Origin: Lycium barbarum
Lineage: Eukaryota > Streptophyta > Magnoliopsida > Solanales > Solanaceae
Length of the DNA: 64,000 nt
Assembly (NCBI RefSeq): GCF_019175385.1
Contig: NC_083344.1
Coordinates: forward strand, 9,514,725 to 9,578,724
Direction: 5' to 3'
A program made the translations under genes and the position numbers. Positions 10,214 through 21,751 of the stretch are shown here, piece after piece. Every line of letters begins with the position of its first letter. The stretch's first letter is position 1. A model generated the notes under the pieces. It worked only from the letters and a program-made list of their open reading frames with translations, did not search any database and was not told where the DNA came from.

Positions 10214-12932
10214 CTGTCGTGATATTGTTGCTATGGTTGACAACACAAAGAAGACAGATTTGTGGCATTGTCGGCTTGGGCATATCAGCCAGAAGGGGAT
10301 GAAGCTGTTGGTGACAAATGGCTTAATTCCGGAGCTGAAAATGGTGGACCTTCATACGTGTGAGAGCTGCATTCTCGGAAAACAAAAGCGAGTAAGCTTC
10401 TCAAGTGCAGGTAGAGAGTTGAAGGTCGAAAAGCTGGAATTGGTGCACACAGACGTGTGGGGACCTACCACTGTACCCTCCCTTGGAGGATCACACTACT
10501 ACGTGACCTTCATTGATGATTCAACCAGGAAGGTATGGGTTTATTTTATGAAAAATAAATCCGATGTGTTTACTGTATTCAAAAGATGGAAAGCCATGGT
10601 CGAGAATGAAACAAACCTCAAGTTGAAGTGTTTGAGGTCCGACAACGGCGGAGAATACACTGATGGTGATTTCAAACGGTACTGTGCCGATAATGGGATC
10701 AAGATGATGAAGACTATTCCTGGAACGCCGCAACAGAATGGAGTAGCCGAAAGAATGAACCGAACGTTGAACGAGCGTGCTCGGAGTATGAGAATACACT
10801 CTGGACTGCCCAAGACATTCTGGGCAGATGCAGTCAATACCGCGGCCTTCTTAATTAACCGAGGACCGTCAGTTCCCTTGGATTTCAGAATTCCAGAAGA
10901 AGTCTGGAGTGGCAAGAAGGTAAATCTTTCATTTCTGAAAGTGTTCGGTTGCTTATCATATGTTCATAATGATGATACGGCTAGAAGCAAGCTTGATCCA
11001 AAATCAAAGAAGTGTTACTTTATTGGCTATGGTGACACCGAGCTTGGGTACCGATTTTGGGATGAACAAAATCGGAAGATCATCCGAAGCAGGAATGTTG
11101 TCTTCAACGAAGAGGTACTGTACAAAGACAAGCTGCAAAAGAATTCAGAATGTCAGGACAAGGAATCGGAAATGGTCGATTTGAGGGACTTTCCGACACC
11201 TGAGCCGCAGCCAGGTACAACCGAGGCAGAGGAACAAACAATCCGAGAAGGTGCTGATGAAAATGCTGATTCTGAAACAAATAAACAGACGCCAATCACA
11301 GAACTGCGTAGATCATCCAGGATCAGGAAGCCGCTTCACAGGTACTCTCCATCCCTCAACTACATTCTACTCACTGACAGAGGGGAGCCGGAATGTTATG
11401 AAGAAGCAATGCAAGTCGATGAATCGACTAAGTGGGAACTGGCAATGAAGGATGAGATGGATTCACTATCGGCAAATCATACATGGGAGTTAGCCGAGTT
11501 GCCAAAGGATAAGAAGGCATTGCAAAACAAATGGGTTTATCGAATAAAGGAAGAACCCAATGGAAGCAAGCGTTATAAAGCAAGGCTGGTTGCAAAGGGA
11601 TTTCAACAGAAAGAAGGCATCGACTATACGGAGATCTTCTCTCCCGTAGTCAAGATGGTGACTATCAGAACTGTTCTTGGACTGGTAGCAAAGGAAAATC
11701 TACATCTGCAACAGATGGACGTGAAAACTGCATTTCTTCACGGTGATCTAGACGAGGAAATTTACATGCGACAGCCGGAGGGATTCAAAATCAAAGGAAA
11801 GGAGAATCTGGTGTGCAAACTTCAAAAGAGTCTGTACGGACTAAAACAGGCTCCAAGACAGTGGTATTTAAAGTTTGACAGCTTTATGAAGAAAGCTGAT
11901 TTTTCAAGGTGCGAGGCAGATCACTGCTGTTACTTCAAAAATTTTGAAGACTCGTACATGATACTGCTACTCTATGTCGACGACATGCTAATCGTAGGAG
12001 CAAACCTACAGGAGATTGATCGGTTGAAAAAAGGGTTATCGGAAGAGTTTGCAATGAAGAGTTTGGGAGCTGCAAAGCAAATCCTTGGGATGAGAATCGA
12101 CCGAAGCAAGGAGGGCATCAAACTCTCACAAGAAGAATATGTGAGGAAAGTTATCAAAAGGTTTAACATGCATGATGCCAAGCCAGTCAGCACTCCCTTG
12201 GCTGGACACTTTCGGTTGTCAAAGCATCAGTCGCCGACAACCGAGGATGAGAAGAAGCAGATGGACAAGATACCTTATGCATCTGCAATCGGTAGTCTTA
12301 TGTATGCAATGATATGTACAAGGCCAGACATTGCACATGCAGTGGGAGTTGTCAGCCGATTTATGAGCAATCCGGGAAAGCAACACTGGGAGGCTGTGAA
12401 GTGGATATTCAGATATCTGAAAGGCAGCTCGAGTTCAGCTCTGTATTTTCGAAAATCAAAAACAGGATTGCAAGGGTATGTTGATGCTGACAACGGTGGT
12501 GATATTGATAGCAGAAAGAGCACATCCGGGTATGTTTACACCTTCGGAGGTACTGCAATCTCTTGGGTTTCCAAGTTGCAAAAGATAGTAGCTCTCTCTA
12601 GTTGTGAGGCTGAGTACGTTGCTGTGACGGAGGCCACAAAGGAAATGATGTGGCTACAATCTTTTCTGCGGGAATTGGATCAGGACCACGAGGGAAGTGT
12701 GCTATATTGTGATAGCCAAAGTGCCATTCATTTGGCAAAGAACCCGGTTTACCATGCTCGAACGAAGCACATACAACTCCGGTACCATTTCATTAGATCA
12801 GCTTTGGAAGATGGAGCGCTGGTGCTTGAGAAGATCGCAGGGAGTCAGAATCCAGCAGACATGCTGACAAAGGCAGTGACGATAGACAAACTGAAGCTAT
12901 GCTCAACTTCAGTTGGCCTGCACGAAGTATGA
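10173..12932 (+). CDS. Copia integrase-reverse transcriptase-RNase H frame
   Basis: The real homology starts near 10195 (TLYMTDSCRD), continuing the gag-pro protein in a new frame; the upstream ATG is incidental. Domains in order: integrase zinc finger (WHCRLGH and CESCILGKQKR), integrase core (VHTDVWGP, SDNGGEY, then the catalytic Glu after PQQNGVAER), a variable linker, reverse transcriptase (KWVYRIKEEPNGSKRYKARL, QMDVKTAFLHGDL, then LLLYVDDMLIVG with the catalytic YVDD at about 11973-11984), and RNase H (DADNGGD, SRKSTSGY, SSCEAEY, DSQSAIHLAKNP). The sequence is open to 12932 with no internal stop. Without the upstream frame it lacks a normal start, so expression needs a ribosomal frameshift or does not occur. 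Confidence 0.93.
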   Translation: MAEERRLTLYMTDSCRDIVAMVDNTKKTDLWHCRLGHISQKGMKLLVTNGLIPELKMVDLHTCESCILGKQKRVSFSSAGRELKVEKLELVHTDVWGPTTVPSLGGSHYYVTFIDDSTRKVWVYFMKNKSDVFTVFKRWKAMVENETNLKLKCLRSDNGGEYTDGDFKRYCADNGIKMMKTIPGTPQQNGVAERMNRTLNERARSMRIHSGLPKTFWADAVNTAAFLINRGPSVPLDFRIPEEVWSGKKVNLSFLKVFGCLSYVHNDDTARSKLDPKSKKCYFIGYGDTELGYRFWDEQNRKIIRSRNVVFNEEVLYKDKLQKNSECQDKESEMVDLRDFPTPEPQPGTTEAEEQTIREGADENADSETNKQTPITELRRSSRIRKPLHRYSPSLNYILLTDRGEPECYEEAMQVDESTKWELAMKDEMDSLSANHTWELAELPKDKKALQNKWVYRIKEEPNGSKRYKARLVAKGFQQKEGIDYTEIFSPVVKMVTIRTVLGLVAKENLHLQQMDVKTAFLHGDLDEEIYMRQPEGFKIKGKENLVCKLQKSLYGLKQAPRQWYLKFDSFMKKADFSRCEADHCCYFKNFEDSYMILLLYVDDMLIVGANLQEIDRLKKGLSEEFAMKSLGAAKQILGMRIDRSKEGIKLSQEEYVRKVIKRFNMHDAKPVSTPLAGHFRLSKHQSPTTEDEKKQMDKIPYASAIGSLMYAMICTRPDIAHAVGVVSRFMSNPGKQHWEAVKWIFRYLKGSSSSALYFRKSKTGLQGYVDADNGGDIDSRKSTSGYVYTFGGTAISWVSKLQKIVALSSCEAEYVAVTEATKEMMWLQSFLRELDQDHEGSVLYCDSQSAIHLAKNPVYHARTKHIQLRYHFIRSALEDGALVLEKIAGSQNPADMLTKAVTIDKLKLCSTSVGLHEV

Positions 12933-12990
12933 AACTAGGAAAGAGCTGCTGCATCGATCAAAGTGTGAAGACAAATTAAAATTAGTCTTC

Positions 12991-13001
12991 AAGTGGGAGA
13001 T
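12991..13001 (+). other. Polypurine tract of the Copia element
   Basis: AAGTGGGAGAT lies directly before the 3' LTR, the expected place for plus-strand priming. Confidence 0.85.
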
Positions 13002-13002
13002 T

Positions 13003-13544
13003 TGTTGGGTGTGGAATTAGCCAAACAAGTCAATTCTTTTGTTCACATAGTCGTAATGTAAGCGCTTACCTCATGATAGTCGTGATGTAAGCGCTTACCT
13101 CATCATAGGAAATTCATTCCTATAAATAGGTAGCTTATGGTTCATTTGAAAAACACACCAAATAGAAGAAGACAACACATCCCAAAGAGAGAGAAAAATC
13201 TAAGAGAAATACTCTTAGTGAAAGGCCTAAGTAAGAGAAGGTCTTTGAGAGAATTTTCTGTGGTAAAATTCTTGAGTGTAATTGGGATTGGGGTTGTGAG
13301 GTTGAGTGTTGTAAACACTTGTAATATTTCTTCTTTAATAAGATCTGCAGCAGCAACGTAGACGTAGCTCTCACATTGAGGGTGAACCACTATAAATCTG
13401 TGTGTGCTATTTATTCTTCGCTTACATCACGGCGTAAGTAGGTTCTGTCTAAGGAGGTTGGTATTTAAGTGGTCCAGCTGTGACCCTCCAATCTTTCCTG
13501 GGAACCTGCTTATAAAGGTTGGATTTGGGATTCAAATCCTAACA
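13003..13544 (+). repeat. 3' LTR of the Copia element
   Basis: 542 bp, starting TGTTGGGTG and ending CCTAACA. Two visible differences from the 5' LTR: GAATTAGCC versus GAATTGGCC near the start, and TCGTAATG versus TCGTGATG in the first ocs-like element. TATGA follows at 13545-13549. Confidence 0.97.
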
Positions 13545-13934
13545 TATGAGAGAGTGCTACATCAACTATATTAACATAACCCATTCTTCCATGGAATTCA
13601 AACTTATCTGTCTGTCCTTTAAGCAAAACCAAGAACATCATTTGCTGTTGAACACAAATCTGGAGGCAAACTTGGCCCAATGATGAAAGAGGGGAGTAGT
13701 GTAACGAGATCAACATTGTTTTGTTTACAGAATTCCCAAGCAGCCTTCTCAGCTGGGGTCTTTGATAGTACATACCAAATCTTGCATGGAAAGAGTAAAA
13801 TGGTGCGATCATTGTTTATACTTTCCATCCGAATTAATATGACACTGGTCTTGTTTTGGTAAGTGTCAAAATGTTTGACCCCATTCTATTTCTATAAAAC
13901 TTCCAAGAAAAGTCGAGAAAATATTTAAATTTTA

Positions 13935-14294
13935 GGATGTGTTTGGTACGAAGGGAAATGTTTTCCTCGAAAGTAAGTAGGTTGCTTACTCATTTTCTGG
14001 TGTTTGATGAGTAAACAGAAAAAGTTGTCTGAAGAGCATTTAAATAATTTAGGCAAACACTACAAGGGTGGAAGTGGGATTGGTGGGGGTAGGGTAGCAG
14101 TGGGGTAGGGCAAGGAGGAAATGGGGGTGAGATTAGGGGTGGGGGGAGATAATCAACATGAAAGGCCGTTTATGAAACTTGTTTTCTCTAATATTATAAG
14201 GGAAGTAATTTTCTGACTTTTAAGGAAATTGTTTTTCTTAGAGGAAATGTTGACCAACCAAACATAGAAAAATTTCTCCGTATTGAACACACCC
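13935..14294. mobile_element. Tourist-like (PIF/Harbinger) MITE, about 360 bp
   Basis: The left end is GGATGTGTTTGGTACG. The reversed right end is GGGTGTGTTCAATACG, an imperfect terminal inverted repeat. Both sides are flanked by TTA (13932-13934 and 14295-14297), the usual PIF/Harbinger duplication. The interior is noncoding and partly G-rich (about 14065-14150). It lies just upstream of the surviving DFR-like exons. Confidence 0.7.
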
Positions 14295-14297
14295 TTA

Positions 14298-14703
14298 AAA
14301 GTTTTAACTGATATTCTCACTATCAAACTATCTTTGCAACTACTACTTCAGTACCCTTCTGTACATAAAGTCAAACTGATATTTAAACTTAGTACTCAAT
14401 CAATATCAAACGGAATGGACGGAGTCTTTTATAGGAAATATTAATAGCAGCAGAGATGTATCTACCTCAAATTTTTTTGCAGAATTCGACAGAGCTCCAA
14501 GAAAGAGATCTTTAAATATGCATGTGTCTAATATTTTTTTAGAAAGAACAATATGCATATATACAATAAGCCGATACCTTTCAAAAATTATACAAGATTA
14601 ACATCAATATGGACCATGAATTAAAGCCTTAAGGCTCCACAGGTTCAGACTCAAACTCAGGTGCAAGGGGGAGCTATGACAATTCACAAGGTTTTGAATA
14701 TCC
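14298..14703. other. Intergenic sequence
   Basis: No gene or convincing repeat was recognised between the Tourist-like MITE and the LINE tail. Confidence 0.35.
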
Positions 14704-14711
14704 ATTTTCTA

Positions 14712-14997
14712 CCGGCTAGTCTCTTGTAGTTTCTTGCCCTATTCTGCTACTATTTGTTGTTTCTTGTTCTTTGACTATCGTATTACTTTGTGATTGTTAC
14801 TGCTCTATCATGCTTTTATAGTATGTTGCCATTCGTTTTTCGTTATATCCTTTTTCATACTGATTTGAATTGATTGTCCTTATGCGGAGGGTCTGCCGGA
14901 AAAACCTCTCTACCTCCCAAGGTAGAGGTACGGTTTGCGTACACTCTACCCTCCCCAGACCCACTTTGTGGGGTTTCACTAGGTATGTTGTTGTTGT
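14712..14997 (+). mobile_element. 5'-truncated RTE-like LINE tail
   Basis: The sequence matches the 3' end of the larger LINE at 52421-54251: TGTTTCTTG, a GAGGGTCTGCCGGAAA-like block, CTACCTCCCAAGGTAGAGGT, CTCCCCAGACCC and a GGTATGTTGTTGTTG end. It is flanked by the likely target-site duplication ATTTTCTA (14704-14711 and 14998-15005). No coding part remains. Confidence 0.75.
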
Positions 14998-15149
14998 ATT
15001 TTCTATGTATTTGCAAGAAGATTTGCTAGATGCCGACACAAATAGTTGGTCATAGTTAGACATATCTAATTTACTGTCAAATGATATTCGCACTTCTTCT
15101 CTTTCTTTCCCCCCCTCTTCTCTCCTGCTCTGTCTCATTAACTCTCTTG

Positions 15150-17401
15150 AACAAAAGTTGGGGACATTATGACAGAAGAGGTAATTTAAAGGCTCTTCTC
15201 TTCATAAAAGATTATCGAAATGTTATTGTAGTAGCTTGCTCTGTAGTTAGATTGTGAGACATTTTATTACAATGATGTCAAATTTGTTTGTGTGGGTTGC
15301 AGAGCAAGCTCATCACGGTCGCACCAGAAACTAATTACTGAAAGTGATGCAATTGATGACAGGTGCTATTTTTTGCTTCATTTCTCAAACCTCTTAGACT
15401 TTTTTAGTCTATTTGCTTCAAACATAAGAATATAAGCTAAAATACTTCGCAACGTAGTCTATCATCCTTTCAGCTTCCTGTACATTTTCAATATTACACC
15501 ACAAATCTAAAAAGCGATATACATCTATATTTTAAATTACAGATATTCTCATTTTTACCTTTCCTTCCAGACCATCCACAACTTTGCTGGTATTGTGTTC
15601 TGCGGTTATTTGATGTCCAACCCTTTTCCAACTCAGCAACAGTTCTGTCAGAGTTCACGAGATGCCCTATTTTAGTTCAAACTAAATTAAAAAACGTGTG
15701 CCAAATCTGAGCTGTAAACTTTGTAACCATCTTTATAGAGGATACACCTGTCGCAAATTATCATTCCTCTTCTTTATAAACTGTGTTGAGTCAAACATGT
15801 CTCTTTTCCCACCAGCCATGTGAAGCATTTAACCTTGTTAGGGGTTTTGTTTCTTTATATCAATTTCCTAGACCATATATGATGTTGCTAACTACTTTGG
15901 GAGAACAACTTGTAACCTGATTTTACCGGGAAAATGCCGGAACTCAGTTCATTCCATTCGGACTTGTCTAGTTCTACTTGCAGCCCTTGACATCCTTCTA
16001 TCAATTGCAAAAATTAGCTCATTTCGTTCTTTTAAATGGTATGCTTTGATTCACTTCTGCTGTTGCACGATGATTAGTTGTAAAGCTAAAAATCCTGGGA
16101 GCTCCGTGAGTTGTCTGCTCCATATCCATCCTTCTTGCCCGAATAGGATTTTCTTACCATATCCTTGTCTAATGTGAATGTGCTCTGGGAATTTGCTCCA
16201 TAAGAATTGTTAGGACCCTTTGTGATCTAGAAGTTTTCCGTCCCATATTTTTCTCCGATCAGTTGCTTCCACATCAATTCTTCCTCATGTATCCTGAGGC
16301 TTCCGCTCCAAGTCCAGGTCATTTAATAAATACATGTGATGACTTAGACTTGTTATTGGCCAGTTGAGTCGAACCTTCAAATAAATTTTTCAGTTTCATT
16401 TAAACTTAAATTTGGATTTTAGTTTTCAAATATAACTGAAATACCTGTTCATTTTAAATAAGATAATCTTTTCTGACTAGCCTTTTTCAACCTCTATAAA
16501 TTACACCTTCATTGAAAGTGGCTTATCGATTTGCAGTAAATGTTTTCGCTTTATCGTATCCCTTACAAATTTTTTGTATTCTCCTAAATAGTACACATCC
16601 ACTATTTATTTAAGGATAACGATTTCACGCTTCAAAGCTTTCTTTCAATTTTGTCTTTCTATTATTCTGATATGCCGTATCACTTGCCAGATACCATTGA
16701 CCAGAACGGTATGATAGGGATGGTGTATGTTGGAGATGTTGCAAGTGAGCGTTGGGATGAACTGAACTATTTAAATACCAACATACAAGGAGGTTATTAG
16801 ATGATGACGATAAGACAAATGGTTCATGCCTTTAATCTTGTAAATATCGACATGCTTGGATCTACTGCACTTCTTTTCCAGTTTTTGGAGTTTATAACTA
16901 GTAGTTGTTTAATATGGTCGTTTGTTTAAACAAAATAAACAGTGTTTCATCTTGTTTTAAGGGATTAACAATAACATATTCTTCCAGTTAAGCTCAAGGT
17001 GTTTCCTGTGTCAGCAAGCACAATGCAGAAAACAATAGACAACTATTCATGCATGGTAAAGTGACTGGTCAGCTGTGAGAGATATTGAGGAGTCGATAAA
17101 AAGTTAAAATATAAACTAATTTAAAACTTAAATTGAAATTTCCATTCTTATTCATTTTGAGTCTTTGGGATCTAGAAATAATTTGTGATGAACGTATAGA
17201 AAAATTCTCTTTGGATTTACCAAAGGTCGTTGGAATTCATGTATTTCTCTTAGGGTGGCTTGCTTTGGAAATCCTTATTTCTGTTTTCTTTTCTTTTGAT
17301 AAGAGAAAGACATATGAATGGGTAATATTTATTGACAAAAGTATTCAGTTATTAGGGAAATATTAATATACTTCTGATGTCGAATCAAGGTCAACTAAGA
17401 C
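15150..17401. other. Paralogous block A: gene-like fragments and an antisense L1 LINE remnant
   Basis: This stretch is collinear with 29600-31750 (block B). Shared landmarks are an AATTTAAAGGCTCTTCTC segment, the ATTTTATTACA..GATGTCAAATTTGTT segment, GATGACAGGTGCT, and an L1-like segment. On the minus strand, 16090-16330 reads like an L1 LINE C-terminal region (LMWKQLIGEKYG) with stops. On the plus strand, 15302-15360 lies between TTGCAG and GTGCTA and can encode SRSHQKLITESDAIDD. 16694-16800 follows a GCCAG acceptor and can encode DTIDQNGMIGMVYVGDV before a stop. These may be exons of an unrecognised decayed gene. Confidence 0.4.
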
Positions 17402-17748
17402 ATCAGTGTCACACCCCAACCTTGGGGGTGTGGCCGGCACTCGGCACCCGAAGGGCCGAGCGAACCAACTGTGATATTTAAACTCTGTAGCGTGAATCAT
17501 AGGCCGGCGAGGCCGTTGAATAACAATAGTAAGAAGCATATCATAACAACCTGTAAGCAGAAAAGGCTTAACAACACATATATGCATTACAAGGGCCAAC
17601 AATGCCACAACCAAGAAAGACAACTAGTCAGAAGGCTGGCAAGGCCAAACAAAATACCTGTACACTGGCTGATAGTCTATAAGCCTCTAAGAGCAATAAT
17701 ATGCATCAATCAACTGGCCGGGACAGTGGCCCTGACGTACCCATAGCC

Positions 17749-17874
<126 letters not shown>

Positions 17875-20222
17875 TGAATCCTATTTAATGACTTTGACCA
17901 GCAACTCCGGAGAATGGAGTGTGAACATCCCTTCTGAACTTTGGTATCTTACTGAGAAAGGTACAACAATCCGTCTACCGTACCTGTGGGCATGATCACA
18001 GCGCACAAAATGCGTCAGTACAAAAGATGTACTGAGTATGTAAGGGAGTAAGCATAAACATAAGCATAAGAGATACAAATAACTTGGGAAAAGATGTAGA
18101 GACGACCTGAAACTCTGAACGAGGCCACTAGGGCGACCATAATCATGACATAAATGTAAATGTATGCCCGTAAAATCATTCCTCACTGTGGAGGCATATA
18201 TCATATCATATAACAATAATAAATCTCTCTGTGGGGTGAGCTCATCATCATAACATCATCTCTGCCCCAAAATATCAGTGGCAATGCACAGCTACGTGCC
18301 TACAACACGGCTCGGTAAAGAAAGAAATACATCTAGGTGCACATATAAGTGCCTACCCGGCCAACTATAGCGCGGCTCGGTAATGAAGATAAATACGTAT
18401 ATATAAGTGCAATGAAAGACTGACCTCAGAAGAAATATCATGGAAAGAGTCGGGGTGACCTATCGTCGTTATCCTCCGACTATCATTATTGTCGCTACGT
18501 TTATCATTATTTGATCATTAGGCCAAAGAAGTAAAAGTACAAGAAAACATTTTGTTATGAATTATTCACGAAGCCAAAGTTAGCCAAACTCTTATGAAAT
18601 ATGATCGACACACCTTTTATCGGAAAGAGTGTGCTAACGAGAGGTTCGTCACCTTGGAGCAATAGACAAGAAGATAAGGATTAACTCAATTAAAGGAAGT
18701 ACAATCAGCTCAACTTTGATGTGAAGATTACCATAACTAATATCATTCTTCATTCGATAAACAAGAGGGATACGAAATGTGAAAGGTACTTCAATACAAG
18801 TTATTCATGAGAAAAGGGTAAGCTTAACCATTTTGGGCATAATCGACACAAGTTGAACGAAAAGTCTTTTAATCAATAGCCAAAAGGAGATGTGGACCAT
18901 AATTTGGTACAGGTCATAGATGAGTATGTGTTAGCTCAATTATCATGGAACGCGATCGATCCAAGTTAGCGGAACAACTTTTCAATGAAAGGTCATTTGA
19001 AATCTAGTTATGCCACAAAGAGAATAGAAAGCCCTACATACCTCATCGATGGAGTTATATACATTTTCCCGAGTCCTCGAACGTCTTACGAATGATTTCC
19101 TACATCATACGACCAATATGGGATCAATTCCAAGTTCATAGCTTATAGAAATACTCAATGAGCCATTTCGTCGAACAACTTGCGGATGTAAGTTCGTAGG
19201 GCCATTTGTAGTTCAATTTCTTCATTCAAGATTACCATCTTTCTTCTCCTTTACTCCTACTCTTTCTTATCAATCCATCCATACCTTCACAGCTCCAAGA
19301 AAATACATTTAAACCACATAAATCAGCTCAACCAATCAATTTCATCCATACTAGTTCATATGGTTCATATGCATGGGATTTCCTCCAAATTTCTTAGATT
19401 AAATACTTTGAGAATCATAAGGAGATGATTAAGAGGATAAAACATACCTTAGATTCCCAGAATAAATCCAAAACAGAGATTTCTTCAAGTTGAAGATTTC
19501 TTTTGAAAAGCGAAACAACGAAGAAACGACGATTCTACGATTATCACGTGATTCCTTACGTTAAAGTTACTTGATTAGCCTTTGAATTTGCTTATGATTG
19601 ATGGAGAAATGTTTGAGAGAGTATAGGGAGTGTTTAGGGTTTGTTCTTTGAAGAGAAATGAGGTTCCAATCTAATTTGGGGTGTTTTTATATAAGTAAAG
19701 TTATGTTGCCACCGACCTTGGGCTTTTCTGTCCCGTGACAGTTTATATCCGTGGACGGAAATGCGAATATCTCTCTACTCCGATGTCGTATTGATGAACG
19801 GTAAAATCCGCTGGAAACTAGACTCATAGACCTTCGATTTGATAAGTGGATCAACCCGTAACTTCAAGTATATTGAGAGAAAAGGTCCGAGACATCTGAC
19901 CCAAATTTCAGTGAAATTTACAAACTTAACTTGCGACGCCTTTTGTCGACTTTCGTATTACAACTCGTTTGACTTCCAAACTTAACAAGAGACCATTATA
20001 CAATTCAAATACTTCATATCATTACTTTCTTAGCATACGGAGCACTCCTAATCTCACCAAAAAGTACAAGTTATCGTATTCCCAACTTGCCGACTTTTGA
20101 CGAAACTTATGTTTTTTTGATTCATTCACCCTCCAAATCTTCCACCACTTACTAATATTATTTATAGACTCTTGTAACCATTTTTATTAATAAAATCAAT
20201 CCCTTTTATCCTCAACATAATT

Positions 20223-20409
20223 CAGTGGTGGACCCAGGATTTTGAGTTCGGGGGTGCTTGATAATAATAGAGAAGTAAAATTATCACTTCATGGGTGCTC
20301 TATTAACTATTTATATATGTTTCCTTTATATTTTCTATACAGCTATACACTCCGTGACTGAGTTCAATGGGTGCTGAGCACCCAAAATTTGCTAGTGGGT
20401 CCGCCCCTG
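20223..20409. mobile_element. 187-bp hAT-type MITE inside the LTR-like insertion
   Basis: The left end is CAGTGGTGGACCCAGG and the reversed right end is CAGGGGCGGACCCACT. An 8-bp target-site duplication ACATAATT flanks it (20215-20222 and 20410-20417). The 8-bp duplication and CAG ends fit hAT elements. It must be younger than the LTR it sits in. Confidence 0.93.
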
Positions 20410-20491
20410 ACATAATTTCTTTTGAACTTACGTCGACTAACTCATGCATGATGCGACTTTAACGTGCAAAAATCCGAGGTGTAACAATCAG

Positions 20492-21348
20492 TCATTTCAA
20501 ATTTCGGATATCTTAAAACTATGATGAATCAAAATTATTTATTATTGGTTTCATGTATTGGCGGCAAAGTTAACTCTCCCCCCCCCCAGTAATTAGCTCG
20601 AATTTAAACGAATTAGGTTATGACTCACTTGTTGAATCCAAAATGATACATTAAACTATTTGGTCAAAAGATTTGATCAAATAGGTCAAAATAGTGTACT
20701 CGTGAAACAAAATGCAACTCAACTCAAATAAACATAATTAATTTGGAGATTGAAAATTATGTAAATGTTTGAAGAATGTAAGTTAAAAATTTAAGAAAAA
20801 TATTTTAGTCACCATTTTTCTTAAAGCAAAAAGGAAAAAAGGATCGAAGTTTGGATTATGTATTGTGGGTTGAGTTATGGCTCGTTATTAGGATCAAATA
20901 TGCCATCGAACTATTGAAAATGGTTCATTTATGCCATTCGTCAATAGTTTAGTTCATTTATGTCATCTCCTTTACCAAATGGCTCATCCATGCCATTTTT
21001 CATTAATGCTGGTTTTAAAATACCAGATATTACACGTGGCCTCCAACTAGATTATGGTTGAGGGTGGGTCGGGTGTATGGGTCGGATTTTTTATTAATTT
21101 GGGATTTAAAATTGGGTTGGTTTATAAACGACGTGGACCTCTAATTGTACTCTTATCAATTATACAAAGTAAAAATTAACAATAAAAAATGAAGGAATAA
21201 TAATTTACTTACAGTGAATGAATAAGAAGATCAACTCTTAATTTCAAACTAAGAACGGATAAATTTTTCAAGCTTTATGTTTGCAAGTTTCTTCGTGCTT
21301 TGTATATGCTGAGTAGCTCATCTTAAATAATTATAAAAATCCATATTC
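20492..21348. other. Continuation of paralogous block A and degenerate repeats
   Basis: 20505-20810 aligns with 31650-31790 plus 32340-32470 of block B (CATTAAACTATTTGGTCAAA; CAAAATGCAACTCAA). 20885-21010 contains loosely repeated ATGCCAT/TTCATTTATG words typical of a degraded transposon. No gene is seen. Confidence 0.45.
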
Positions 21349-21353
21349 ACGTA
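21349..21353. repeat. Putative target-site duplication ACGTA of the foldback-like array, left copy
   Basis: ACGTA at 21349-21353 precedes TGTAAGGACCCC. ACGTA at 24944-24948 follows GGGGTCCTTACA. Five bases can match by chance, but both copies sit exactly against the inverted ends. Confidence 0.65.
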
Positions 21354-21553
21354 TGTAAGGACCCCACCGCCTGGGTCGCCCAGGACCGGTGAGTAGACCC
21401 CTTGTCGGCCCCCTCCATGACATGCATGTTTGACATACTCAGGTATTGTATGGACAGGAAATCACACCAGTTCGCTGCGCCCTGCAGAGCTTCGAACCCG
21501 TGACCTCAAGCCTTTTGTTCTCCCAAAGGAGACGACTCTCACCAATTGAGCTG

Positions 21554-21751
21554 CAACTCAATTGGTAAGAGGCGCTCCTTCGGGGGACAAAGAGCTTGAG
21601 GTCACGGGTTCGAAGTGCTGCAGCACGCAGCGAACTGGTGTGATTTCCTGTCCATACAATACCTGAGTATGTCAAGCATGCATGTCATGGAGGGGGCCCG
21701 CAAGGGGTCTACTCACCGGTCCTGGGCGACCCAGGCGGTGGGGTCCTTACA
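21554..21751 (+). repeat. Representative tRNA-like SINE unit, tail type I
   Basis: The head AACTCAATTGGTAAGAGG is followed by CTCCTTCGGGGGAC, B-box GGTCACGGGTTCGAAG at about 21600-21615, a GAACTGGTGTGATTTCCTG block, and a tail with GGAGGGGGCCCGCAAGGGG ending GGTCCTTACA. The minus-strand mirror unit is 21354-21553. Other type I-like tails occur near 22197-22300 (diverged), 22610-22700, 23280-23376 and 23574-23657. Confidence 0.65.

Larger units (their letters stand above)
8446..13544 (+). mobile_element. Ty1/Copia LTR retrotransposon (Tnt1/Tork-like), full length and young but coding-defective
   Basis: It has two 542-bp LTRs, a TGGTATCAGAGC primer-binding site at 8990-9001 (tRNA-iMet type), gag-protease then integrase-RT-RNase H (the Copia order), a polypurine tract AAGTGGGAGAT at about 12991-13001, and a 5-bp TSD. 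By eye the LTRs differ at only two positions near their 5' ends, so insertion was recent. The coding region has a frame change at about 10185-10203 and a lost protease serine, so this copy should need help in trans. It lies in an exon of the DFR-like gene, antisense to it. Lineage is inferred from protein similarity to TNT1-94-type polyproteins. Confidence 0.97.
7430..13780 (-). pseudogene. DFR-like short-chain reductase (atypical SDR) pseudogene, 3' part, split by a Copia insertion
   Basis: Relatives are NADPH-dependent reductases of the dihydroflavonol-4-reductase / tetraketide-pyrone-reductase / cinnamoyl-CoA-reductase superfamily. Minus-strand exons: 13780 to 13545 continuing at 8440-8320, then 7571-7430. 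The upstream exon starts after an AG acceptor with IWYVLSKTPAEKAAWEF (catalytic YxxxK region), then LPSFIIGPSLPPD and HGRMGYVNIVDVALSH. The coding sequence resumes across the Copia insertion with EHPNAHGRF and LPIPKR, and the donor GT is at 8319-8318. The last exon (acceptor AG at 7573-7572) encodes FKELDRPPYEFNTSKLEGLG to the stop at 7430-7432. Lesions: a one-base gain in the segment following VLG (about 13620), a TAA codon where Tyr is expected just past the insertion point, and the 5.1-kb insertion. Upstream exons with the NADP-binding Rossmann motif were not found, so the 5' half is missing or displaced. Confidence 0.85.

Noticed and set aside
10521..12523. Minus-strand frames inside the Copia pol region
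   Set aside because: They are shadows of the long plus-strand polyprotein.
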